Source: Streptomyces sp. Edi4
Lineage (GTDB): Bacteria > Actinomycetota > Actinomycetes > Streptomycetales > Streptomycetaceae
Direction: 5' to 3'
Length of the DNA stretch: 64,000 nucleotides
NCBI RefSeq assembly: GCF_040253615.1
Contig: NZ_JBEJGY010000004.1
Span: 5,766,001 to 5,830,000 of the forward strand
Shown here: positions 1 to 6,483 of the stretch, piece after piece
Position numbering within the stretch: the stretch's first letter is position 1
How the letters are laid out: each line of letters begins with the position of its first letter
Notes under the pieces: generated by a model
Told to the model about the DNA's origin: nothing
Databases searched by the model: none
What the model saw: only the letters and a program-made list of their open reading frames with translations
Made by a program: the position numbers and the translations under genes

Positions 1-280
1 CAAGGCGGACGAGGCGCTGGCCATCGGCCTGGTCGACCAGGTGGTGCCCGCCGCCGAGGTGTACGAGCGGGCGCACGCCTGGGCCGCGCGGCTCGCCAAG
101 GGCCCGGCCATCGCGCTGCGCGCGGCCAAGGAGGCGATCGACGCCGGGCTCGAGACGGATCTGGGCACCGGGCTCGCCATCGAACGCACCTGGTTCGCGG
201 CGCTGTTCGCCACCGAGGACCGCGAGCGGGGCATGCGCAGCTTCGTCGAGGACGGCCCGGGCAAGGCCAAGTTCCTCTGA
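1..280 (+). CDS. Enoyl-CoA hydratase/isomerase family protein (3' end only)
   Basis: The frame is already open at base 2 and ends with TGA at 278-280, so only the last 92 or so residues are present. The visible part fits the crotonase C-terminus: an IGLVD segment, then a helical tail with KGPAIALRAAKEAID and the closing GMRSFVEDGPGKAKF block common in actinomycete enoyl-CoA hydratases. In this family the C-terminal helices close the acyl-CoA pocket and help trimer packing. The catalytic residues lie upstream of the window, so substrate and exact reaction cannot be judged. A role in fatty-acid or branched-chain acyl-CoA beta-oxidation is inferred from the family. Confidence 0.85.
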   Translation, partial: KADEALAIGLVDQVVPAAEVYERAHAWAARLAKGPAIALRAAKEAIDAGLETDLGTGLAIERTWFAALFATEDRERGMRSFVEDGPGKAKFL

Positions 281-362
281 ACGCGGGGTAGTTGAGGCAC
301 GGCGTCAACGGACGCTGTACATGTGAGGGCGGGGTGTACACCCTGTGGGGGGATTAGCACAG

Positions 363-381
363 CCTTAAGGCAACCTTAAGG
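363..381. promoter_or_regulatory. Paired CCTTAAGG palindromes (possible operator)
   Basis: Two identical 8-bp palindromes CCTTAAGG at 363-370 and 374-381 are separated by CAA, giving an 11-bp period, so both face the same side of the helix. This suits cooperative binding of a dimeric regulator. No regulator is assigned. Confidence 0.35.
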
Positions 382-482
382 AAAACCTCTGCGGAACGCT
401 TCGTGATCATGCGAACGCGTCGCGTCATCGCAGGTCAACGGTGGGGCGCACGTCTCTCCGCTGCCTCTGTCATATGCCATGG

Positions 483-515
483 CGCCCCTGCGGAACGTCA
501 CGTTCCGCAGGGGCG
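483..515. repeat. Perfect 15-bp inverted repeat (hairpin)
   Basis: Arms 483-497 and 501-515 are perfectly complementary over 15 bp with a 3-base loop (TCA). The hairpin lies 50 bases before the ATP-binding protein start. An upstream ATG at 479 in the same frame would place the hairpin inside the coding sequence, which argues for the start at 566. It may be a terminator for upstream transcripts or a 5' UTR structure. Confidence 0.6.
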
Positions 516-565
516 ATTCCTTCGGAACGCCCCCGGAGTCCGCCCCGGGCCGCCATGATGGTGGC

Positions 566-1069
566 ATGGCGGGGCTGGAGGGTGTGGAACAACCGGCGCA
601 GCGCGTGAGCGCGACCGCGGCGCGATGGATGCCGTCCGCCGACGACGAACTGGCGCTCAAGGCGCTGGAGTTGTTCGGGAATCCGACGGAGGGCGAGGTG
701 CGGCTGCCCTCGCGCCCCGAGTCCGCCGCGAGCGCCCGCCGGATCACCCAGTCCGTGGTGCTGCGCCAGTGGGCGCTGTCGCCCACGCTCGCCGAGCACG
801 CGGTGCTCCTGGTCTCCGAGCTCGTCGGCAACGCGGTGCGCCACACCGGGGCCCGCGTCTTCGGTCTGCGCATGCTGCGCCGCCGGGGCTGGATCCGGAT
901 CGAGGTGCGCGATCCCTCGCGCGGGCTGCCCTGTCTGATGCCGGTGCGCGAACTCGACGTGAGCGGCCGGGGGCTGTTCCTCGTCGACAAGCTGTCCGAC
1001 CGCTGGGGCGTGGATCTGCTGCCGCGCGGCAAGACCACCTGGTTCGAGATGCGGGTCGCCGACCGCTGA
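566..1069 (+). CDS. ATP-binding protein, anti-sigma factor/RsbW-like HATPase
   Basis: 167 residues from ATG 566. It carries a GHKL/HATPase_c fold of the small stand-alone type abundant in streptomycetes. The N box is visible as LVSELVGNAVRHTG and the later G box as DPSRGLP followed by SGRGLFLVDKLSDRWG. There is no kinase dimerisation or sensor domain. Such proteins act as anti-sigma factors or partner-switch kinases with anti-anti-sigma proteins in the cytoplasm. The gene is flanked by a hairpin upstream and a strong terminator-like hairpin downstream, so it is probably transcribed alone. The cognate sigma factor cannot be inferred from the neighbourhood. Confidence 0.8.
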   Translation: MAGLEGVEQPAQRVSATAARWMPSADDELALKALELFGNPTEGEVRLPSRPESAASARRITQSVVLRQWALSPTLAEHAVLLVSELVGNAVRHTGARVFGLRMLRRRGWIRIEVRDPSRGLPCLMPVRELDVSGRGLFLVDKLSDRWGVDLLPRGKTTWFEMRVADR

Positions 1070-1097
1070 CATCACGGAAAAGCCCCTGGCGGGACAT

Positions 1098-1145
1098 CAC
1101 AGAAGCCCCCTGGCGGCCGGATGGGGCACCTCGGGGGCTTCTGTG
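1098..1145 (+). terminator. Terminator-like hairpin after the ATPase gene
   Basis: Perfect 13-bp arms at 1098-1110 and 1133-1145 (CACAGAAGCCCCC and its complement) enclose a 22-base loop, 28 bases after the stop codon. There is no U-tract, as is usual in high-GC actinomycetes. Confidence 0.7.
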
Positions 1146-1473
1146 GGGCGCCGGCGATCTGAAGGGGGGTGTGATCACCGGCGCTGAAGACGACCTGGCC
1201 CGGGTCAATGGGGGTCGTGGCTCCGACTATGACAGATGGGCGGCCCATCATCAAAAGTCCACAATCGGACATAGCCCCACAAACCATCACAGTTTAGCTG
1301 TGAATCGTAGGTGAGCTACAGCACGCACCTTCTAAAGCATGAATAACTATCGACAGGGATGAGTGAATCATCGAGTGGCAGGGCTCGGGGCGGGGCCCGG
1401 TGGACGCGACCCGCAAAGGTCCTTAAATGGGTCAATCATTACGAACCGCACGTCGGCGCACTTAAATGTCCAT
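1146..1473. other. AT-richer intergenic region before the deacetylase
   Basis: About 330 bases without a convincing gene. Third-position GC bias disappears here. It contains the inverted repeat TCACAG-N5-CTGTGA (1287-1303) and two CTTAAATG segments. It probably holds the promoter of the downstream lipoprotein pair. Confidence 0.5.
1287..1303. promoter_or_regulatory. Inverted repeat TCACAG-N5-CTGTGA
   Basis: Six-base perfect arms with a 5-base spacer (TTTAG) in an AT-rich promoter region, about 170 bases before the deacetylase start. The geometry suits a dimeric helix-turn-helix repressor; the regulator is not identified. Confidence 0.3.
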
Positions 1474-2286
1474 GTGCTGAATCCATCACCCCGCGCGGTC
1501 GACCGCCGCGGCGCCCTGCGCGCCGGGGCGGGCGCGGCCATCGCGGGGGCGCTGACGGCAGGCTGTTCGCGGGAGGCGGAGGGCCGTCGGCCGTCCGGCT
1601 CCCCGACGCCGCCGTCCGCCTCCGCGGCGGCCGCCGCCCGCCCCCACGCGCCCCGCCCCGCGCCCGCCCCGCGCGCCTTCCCCGGGCAGCCGGTCCAGAT
1701 CAGCAGCGGACCAAGGGGCCGGCCCCAGGTCGCGCTCACCTTCCACGGCCAGGGCGACCCGAAGATCGCCACCACCCTGCTCGGCGAGGCCGAGAAGGCC
1801 GGCGCCAAGGTCACTGTCCTGGCCGTCGGCACCTGGCTCGACGAGCAGCCCGCGATGGCCCGCCGCATCCTGGACGGCGGCCACGAACTGGGCAACCACA
1901 CCCTGCACCACACCGACATCTCCGCCATGGACGAGGAGGAGGCGTACGCCGAGATCACCGGCTGCGCGGACCGGCTGCGCCGCCTCACCGGCTCCATCGG
2001 GACCTGGTTCCGGCCCTCCCGCACCCAGTACGCGACGCCGCTCGTCCAGAAGCTGGCCCGGCGGGCCGGGTACCCGCACGTGCTGTCGTACGACGTTGAC
2101 TCGCTCGACTTCACCTCGCCCGGCGCCTCGGCCGTCACCCGCAACGTCACCGGGCAGATCCGCGACGGATCGGTGGTGAGCCTGCACTTCGGCTACGCGG
2201 ACACGGTCGCCGCGCTTCCCGTCCTCCTCGCCGAACTGGAACGCCGCCGACTGCGCGCGGTCACGACCACGGAGCTGCTGATCTGA
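1474..2286 (+). CDS. Polysaccharide deacetylase-family lipoprotein, catalytic motif degenerate
   Basis: I choose GTG 1474 (270 residues) over GTG 1363. The extra 37 residues lack GC-biased codons, and 1474 gives a compact signal peptide with an RR pair and the lipobox LTAGC. A low-complexity Pro/Ala linker follows, then a NodB-type domain. The domain deviates at every metal motif: the usual TFDDGP is TFHGQGDP, so the catalytic Asp is missing; the zinc motif reads GNHTLHH; and RPPxG is FRPSRTQ. It may be an inactive carbohydrate-binding relative or a divergent hydrolase outside the membrane. Its stop overlaps the next gene's ATG by one base (TGATG), so the two are probably co-translated. Confidence 0.75.
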   Translation: MLNPSPRAVDRRGALRAGAGAAIAGALTAGCSREAEGRRPSGSPTPPSASAAAAARPHAPRPAPAPRAFPGQPVQISSGPRGRPQVALTFHGQGDPKIATTLLGEAEKAGAKVTVLAVGTWLDEQPAMARRILDGGHELGNHTLHHTDISAMDEEEAYAEITGCADRLRRLTGSIGTWFRPSRTQYATPLVQKLARRAGYPHVLSYDVDSLDFTSPGASAVTRNVTGQIRDGSVVSLHFGYADTVAALPVLLAELERRRLRAVTTTELLI

Positions 2287-3470
2287 TGCCGACCGTAACG
2301 AAGACGACCACCGCGCTGCTCTCGGCGGCCGCCCTGCTCGCGGCACTCGCCGGCTGCGGGTCGGGTTCCGGCCACAAGGACGAGGCGATGAGCACCAAGG
2401 CGGCCCCGCCGCCCGCCGTCGCCAAGAAGACCGTGCCGCAGGGCCTGCCCGGGATGCCGCCCGTCCTGGACCCCAAGGACGCCTACGCGGCGGACCGGCC
2501 GAACGCGCTCCAGCCCGCGGTCAAGAACTTCCTGCCCCGCGTGTACGTGCCCAACACCAACTCCAACACGGTCTCCGTGATCGACCCGGCCACCTACAAG
2601 GTCATCGAGACCATTCGCGTCGGCCACCAGCCGCAGCACGTCGTGCCGTCCTGGGACATGAAGACGCTGTGGGTCAACAACGACCTCGGCGACTCGCTGA
2701 CCGCCATCGACCCGGCCACCGGCAAGACCGGACGCACGGTCCAGGTCTCCGACCCGTACAACCTCTACTTCACGCCCAACGGCAAGTACGCCGTCGTGAT
2801 GGCCTCGATGGACCGCGAGCTGGTCTTCCGTGACCCGGTCACCATGAACCGCGTCAAGACCGTCCCGGTGAGCTGCGCGGGCGTCAACCACGCGGACTTC
2901 TCGATGGACGGCCGGTACTTCATCGTCTCCTGCGAGTTCTCCGGCGAACTGCTCAAGGTCGACACCGAACAGATGAAGATCGTGGGGCAGCAGAAGCTCC
3001 CCTTCGACGGGGCGATGCCGCAGGACGTGAAGATGTCCCCGGACGGCAAAACGTTCTACGTCGCCGACATGATGGCGCACGGCATGTGGGTCCTGGACGG
3101 CGACAAGTTCTCCAAGCCGACCCTGCTGCCGACCGGGAAGGGCTGCCACGGCCTCTACGTCAGCCGCGACTCCAAGGAGATGTACATCTCCAACCGGGGC
3201 GAGGGCACCATCTCCATCTTCGACTTCACCAAGAACAAACTGACCAAGAAGTGGGAACTGCCCGACGGCGGCAGCCCCGACATGGGCGGCGTCTCGGCCG
3301 ACGGCAAGGTGCTGTGGCTCTCTGGGCGCTACAACGCCGAGGTGTACGCGATCGACACCGCCACCGGCAAGGAACTGGCCCGCATCCCGGTGGGCTCGGG
3401 CCCGCACGGGCTCGCCGTCTACCCCCAGCCCGGCCGGTACTCGCTCGGCCACACCGGCGTCTTCCGCTGA
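2286..3470 (+). CDS. YVTN-type beta-propeller lipoprotein
   Basis: 394 residues. The N-terminus has a lipoprotein signal peptide with lipobox LAGC at about residues 20-23. From about residue 80 there are repeated blades such as RVYVPNTNSNTVSVIDP, LWVNNDLGDSLTAIDP, MYISNRGEGTISIFD and AEVYAIDTATGKELARI, typical of YncE/YVTN surface propellers. The predicted location is the outer face of the membrane. No catalytic site is evident, so a binding or scaffold role is inferred. It is translationally coupled to the degenerate deacetylase upstream, suggesting that the two lipoproteins form an envelope complex. Confidence 0.8.
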   Translation: MPTVTKTTTALLSAAALLAALAGCGSGSGHKDEAMSTKAAPPPAVAKKTVPQGLPGMPPVLDPKDAYAADRPNALQPAVKNFLPRVYVPNTNSNTVSVIDPATYKVIETIRVGHQPQHVVPSWDMKTLWVNNDLGDSLTAIDPATGKTGRTVQVSDPYNLYFTPNGKYAVVMASMDRELVFRDPVTMNRVKTVPVSCAGVNHADFSMDGRYFIVSCEFSGELLKVDTEQMKIVGQQKLPFDGAMPQDVKMSPDGKTFYVADMMAHGMWVLDGDKFSKPTLLPTGKGCHGLYVSRDSKEMYISNRGEGTISIFDFTKNKLTKKWELPDGGSPDMGGVSADGKVLWLSGRYNAEVYAIDTATGKELARIPVGSGPHGLAVYPQPGRYSLGHTGVFR

Positions 3471-3488
3471 GCGCGGCGGAACCGCGCT

Positions 3489-3518
3489 GCGCCCCGGAGT
3501 CCCTGAGCCCCGGGGCGC
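3489..3518. terminator. Bidirectional terminator between convergent genes
   Basis: Arms GCGCCCCGG (3489-3497) and CCGGGGCGC (3510-3518) form a 9-bp perfect stem with a 12-base loop in the 55-base gap between the propeller gene and the convergent P450 gene. Confidence 0.65.
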
Positions 3519-3525
3519 CGCGCGC

Positions 3526-4716
3526 TCACCACAGCACCGGCAGCCGCTCGGGCAGGCGCTTGATGAAGCCCGTGCGCCACACCAACTGCTCGGCCGGGAC
3601 CGCGAGGCGCAGCCCCGGCAGCCGCTCCACCAGGGCCGCGAGCGCCGTCCGCGCGTGCAGCCGGCCGAGACCGGTGGCGGGGCAGAAGTGGCGCCCGGCG
3701 CCGAACGACAGATGCGGGTTGTGCGCGCGGTCGAGGTCGAGGCGTCCGGGATCGGTGAAGACCTCCGGGTCGAAGTTGGCTCCTTCGACCAGGACGAGCA
3801 CCAACTCGCCCTTCCTGACGAGGACGTCACCCAGGTGCACGTCCGCGAGCGCGAGCCGGGGCAGTCCGTCGCCGATCGACAGGTTCCAGCGCAGCAGCTC
3901 CTCCACGGCCCGGTCCATGCGCTCGGGGTGCTCGCGCAGATACCCGGTCAGTTCCGGGTGCTGGAGCAGGGCGAGCACTGCGAGGACCAGGAAGGAGGAG
4001 GTGGACACGGCGCCCGCGCCGAACAGGGAGACCGCGACCGTGGCCAGCATCTCGTCGGTCAGGTGCGCCGATTCCCGGTCCTCGCGCAGCGCGCCGAGCC
4101 GGCCGAGCAGACTCTCCGGCGGCACGTCGGGCGCGTTCAGCCGCTCCACCATGTAGCCGAGGTCCTTGTACCAGTTCAGGCCCGCGCCCTCGAAGGTGTG
4201 GGCGCTGGTCATGAAGGCCACATCGAGCCCGGACATGAGCCGGCGCCAGTCACTGAAGGGGACCCCCACCACGTCGCAGTGCAGGGCCGCGGAGAAGGGG
4301 TCGGCGAACCCCGCCCGCAGATCGGCCGGCGGCCCCTCGGCCAGCAGCGCGTCGGCCAGGGAGTCGGCCCGCGCGCGCATCCGCCCGGCGAGGCCTTCCG
4401 TGCGCGGGCTGAGGGACTTCATCACGGCGTCGCGCAGCCCGGCGCTGTTGATGTTGCCCATGTTGTTGACGACCTCGGGCGGGATCGTCAGCGCGTACTG
4501 GCGCGGGACCCCGGGGCCCGCGGTGTCCTTCAGGCTGAAGCGTTCGTCCTCCAGGACCTGGCGCGCCAGCGCGTGGCTGCTCACCAGCCAGGCCCGGTCG
4601 CCGGTGAGGGTGCGTACCCGGGCCACCGGCTGCTTGTCGCGCAGCCGGGCGCACTCCTCGGGCAGCACGTCGCCGCGGTGCGAGAGCGGGAAGTCGAGGA
4701 CGGGCTCGGGGCTCAT
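3526..4716 (-). CDS. Cytochrome P450, CYP121-like (cyclodipeptide-tailoring)
   Basis: 396 residues, the same length as mycobacterial CYP121. Heme motif FGAGRHFCPATGLGR puts the thiolate at Cys345 followed by Pro346, the unusual proline also found in CYP121. The I-helix reads FGAGAVSTSSFL and the ExxR is EELLR. Recalled CYP121 blocks recur: PPEVVNNMGNI, DGLPRLA, VRKGELVLVL-EGANFDPE, and an almost identical C-terminus ending RLPERLPVLW. CYP121 couples the two tyrosine rings of cyclo(Tyr-Tyr). Here positions 385/386 are Ile/Lys instead of Gln/Arg, so the substrate or outcome may differ. The ATG overlaps the stop of the cyclodipeptide synthase gene (ATGA), making it the obvious partner enzyme. 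Confidence 0.9.
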   Translation of the reverse strand: MSPEPVLDFPLSHRGDVLPEECARLRDKQPVARVRTLTGDRAWLVSSHALARQVLEDERFSLKDTAGPGVPRQYALTIPPEVVNNMGNINSAGLRDAVMKSLSPRTEGLAGRMRARADSLADALLAEGPPADLRAGFADPFSAALHCDVVGVPFSDWRRLMSGLDVAFMTSAHTFEGAGLNWYKDLGYMVERLNAPDVPPESLLGRLGALREDRESAHLTDEMLATVAVSLFGAGAVSTSSFLVLAVLALLQHPELTGYLREHPERMDRAVEELLRWNLSIGDGLPRLALADVHLGDVLVRKGELVLVLVEGANFDPEVFTDPGRLDLDRAHNPHLSFGAGRHFCPATGLGRLHARTALAALVERLPGLRLAVPAEQLVWRTGFIKRLPERLPVLW

Positions 4717-5408
4717 GCGGCGATTCCTTCCGGGCGCACCACGGCGTAGGCCTGGTTGCGGGAGGCGAGGAGGCCGCCGCCCTTGGCGTAGAGGAGGTCG
4801 GTCAGCGGGATCGGCGCGTGGTAGCACGACACCGACGAGGGAACGCCGAGGATGCCCGGGGTGTCCAGGAAGAAGGGGAGTTCCGCGGCGATGTAGTCGA
4901 GGCAGGCGGAGAGCCGGCGTTCGCTCGGGCCCGGGCCGGCGGCCTTCGTGGACAGAAAGTGCGCCGCCATCCGCTCGCAGGCCGCGCGGAAGGCCGGCTC
5001 CGTCGCCAGGAAGTGCCGCACCCGGCGGTGCAGCAGCCCGTACACCGTGTTCCCGGCGAACTCCGAGAGCCCGTGCACGCCGACCGGAGTGCCGTGCGGG
5101 CCGGCCTCCTCGACGCCGCGCACGATCCGGCGGCGCACCGCCTTCAGCTCCTTCGAGGCGCGGCGTGCCGCGTGGTCCTCCTCGTAGCCGAGCGCGCCGA
5201 ACAGCTCGGCGACGTGCAGGTCGGCGTACACGACGTCGATCCGGGAGAACCGTGCCGAAGCCCAGCGGACGAGTTCGGTGATGCGGCCGGCGCTGAAATA
5301 GCTGTTCCCCGGACTCACACCGATGAGGACGTGATCGCCCTCGTCCCATATGTGGTGGCAACTTCGTGTGAACGGCCGCACGGTGAATGCTTCAGTGGTG
5401 ATGGCCAC
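4713..5408 (-). CDS. Cyclodipeptide synthase (CDPS, NYH subfamily)
   Basis: 231 residues from GTG 5408. CDPSs use two aminoacyl-tRNAs to make a diketopiperazine without an NRPS. The catalytic pattern is complete: GVSPGNSYFS holds the nucleophile Ser32 and Asn35; CLDYIAAELPFF holds Tyr172 and Glu176; SCYHAPIPL holds the Tyr196-His197 pair that defines the NYH subfamily. The residues match AlbC Ser37, Asn40, Tyr178, Glu182, Tyr202 and His203 with an offset of 5-6. It is the first gene of a two-gene operon with a CYP121-like P450, the arrangement of Rv2275-Rv2276 in M. tuberculosis, so cyclo(Tyr-Tyr) is a reasonable but unproven first product. I see no strong ribosome-binding site. Confidence 0.92.
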   Translation of the reverse strand: MAITTEAFTVRPFTRSCHHIWDEGDHVLIGVSPGNSYFSAGRITELVRWASARFSRIDVVYADLHVAELFGALGYEEDHAARRASKELKAVRRRIVRGVEEAGPHGTPVGVHGLSEFAGNTVYGLLHRRVRHFLATEPAFRAACERMAAHFLSTKAAGPGPSERRLSACLDYIAAELPFFLDTPGILGVPSSVSCYHAPIPLTDLLYAKGGGLLASRNQAYAVVRPEGIAA

Positions 5409-5576
5409 GGCTGTAACGCCCCAGCGCCGCTAGTCCCTGGGAGCCCTGTGCTCCCGGTGTGGCGGCGACAGCGAGAAGTTATCCCGTGGTGGCGGAGCGT
5501 GAGGAAGCGGCGATGTGAGGTTGGCGCGAATTCCTCTTTGACGGGCGGAAAACCGTCCTCCGTATATGGCGAACAG

Positions 5577-6060
5577 TCAGGTCAGGGGGCCTGGGGCGGC
5601 GCGAAGGTCAGTGCCGAGGAGCAGGGCCTCCGAGCCGACCGGCCGGAAACCGGCGTCCTGGAAGGTGCGGACGCTGCGCGCGTTGCCCGGCGACTGCTGC
5701 GCCCGCAGCACGTCGTCCGGCACCAAGTGCCGTGCGGCGAGGGCGCGTTGGGGCGCCGAGACCCGGCCCCGCGCCCGCTCGTCCAGCTCGACGGCGACCT
5801 CCCGGCGGCCCGCGACCCCGCGTCCGAGTATCAGGACGCCGCCGTCCGCCGCCCCCACCCGTACGTCGTCCCGGAACTTCAGGGCCCGCGCGACCCGGGG
5901 TGCGCCGGGTCCTCGATCTCCCGCAGACCCCCCATCTCGTCCTCGTCCAGGAAGATCACCGAATGCGCGGTGAAGGCGAGGACCCCCGCGTCGCGCGGCC
6001 CCGGCTGCGCCACCAGCGACGTGCCGCCGTCGGGCTTGTGGCGCGGTGGGCGCCCGCCAA
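5577..6060 (-). pseudogene. Decayed GNAT acetyltransferase gene
   Basis: Two parts of a GNAT-like protein lie in different minus-strand frames. The upstream part (about 6060 to 5900) encodes PDGGTSLVAQPGPRDAGVLA and FTAHSVIFLDEDE. The downstream part (about 5910 to 5577) encodes KFRDDVRV, DGGVLILGRGVAGR and the acetyl-CoA-binding end SPGNARSVRTFQDAGFRPVG. The frame changes near AHPRVARAL, and the central segment between FLDEDE and the REIEDPAHP block seems to be deleted compared with the streptomycete family as I remember it. No good start codon exists at the 5' end. Activity is unlikely. Confidence 0.6.
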
Positions 6061-6154
6061 GGGTCGGCCGCCGCGTCGAGTGGTCGGATGGGCGGCTAAT
6101 CTGACCGGCGTCAGAAACGCACCAAGCAGTGGCACCAACAAAGGGGTGGACCCA

Positions 6155-6367
6155 GTGGCGGACATCGAAGAGGCGCGCAAGGCGTTCGCGAAGCTCGACA
6201 TCGACGGCGACGGGCGCGTCACCGCGAGCGAGTACAAGGCGGTCATGGCGCAGCTGGGCGACTTCCACGTCACCGAGACGGTGGCCCAGGCCATCATCAA
6301 GGCCAAGGACGCCAACGGAGACGGCAAGCTCTCCTTCGAGGAGTTCTGGGCGTCCCTGAACAAGTGA
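6155..6367 (+). CDS. Small EF-hand calcium-binding protein (CabD-like)
   Basis: 70 residues from GTG 6155, preceded by AAGGGG at 6141-6146. There are two complete EF-hand loops: DIDGDGRVTASE (about residues 15-26) and DANGDGKLSFEE (about 51-62), each with Asp/Asn/Asp at positions 1, 3 and 5 and Glu at 12. The family is the calmodulin-like single-domain protein of streptomycetes, cytoplasmic, thought to buffer or sense calcium during development. The closing EFWASLNK matches that family. A longer frame starting at 5732 is rejected because its first part lies antisense to the GNAT remnant. A strong hairpin follows the stop. Confidence 0.88.
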   Translation: MADIEEARKAFAKLDIDGDGRVTASEYKAVMAQLGDFHVTETVAQAIIKAKDANGDGKLSFEEFWASLNK

Positions 6368-6376
6368 TCCCCGCCG

Positions 6377-6414
6377 GCTCCGGTGGCGCACGCCCGCCCG
6401 TGCGCCACCGGAGC
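6377..6414 (+). terminator. Strong terminator hairpin after the EF-hand gene
   Basis: A perfect 16-bp stem (6377-6392 with 6399-6414, arms GCTCCGGTGGCGCACG and its complement) with a 6-base loop begins 9 bases after the stop codon. It also faces the convergent NRAMP gene. Confidence 0.8.
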
Positions 6415-6449
6415 GCGAGGGCCGGATCGACTCGTGAGCACCGACGCCT

Positions 6450-6465
6450 TGCCGCATTGGCGGCA
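6450..6465 (-). terminator. Possible terminator of the NRAMP operon
   Basis: Six-base arms TGCCGC (6450-6455) and GCGGCA (6460-6465) with a 4-base loop lie 18 bases past the NRAMP stop. Short stem, so only tentative. Confidence 0.35.
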
Positions 6466-6483
6466 GGTAAAACGGAGGGTGGG

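Larger units (their letters stand above)
281..565. other. Intergenic region with palindromes, no gene seen
   Basis: No convincing coding frame. It holds a 10-bp palindrome GGTGTACACC (333-342), two CCTTAAGG palindromes one helical turn apart (363-381), and a perfect 15-bp hairpin (483-515). AT content is higher than in neighbouring genes, as expected of a promoter region for the ATP-binding protein gene starting at 566. Confidence 0.6.

Noticed and set aside
1363-1473. Longer N-terminus for the degenerate deacetylase (GTG 1363)
   Set aside because: There is a ribosome-like AGGGA, but the 37 codons lack the genome's codon bias and would bury the lipoprotein signal peptide.
5538-5568. Plus-strand promoter TTGACG-N19-TATATG
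   Set aside because: Spacing is too long, it overlaps a small hairpin, and there is no plus-strand gene for more than 580 bases downstream.
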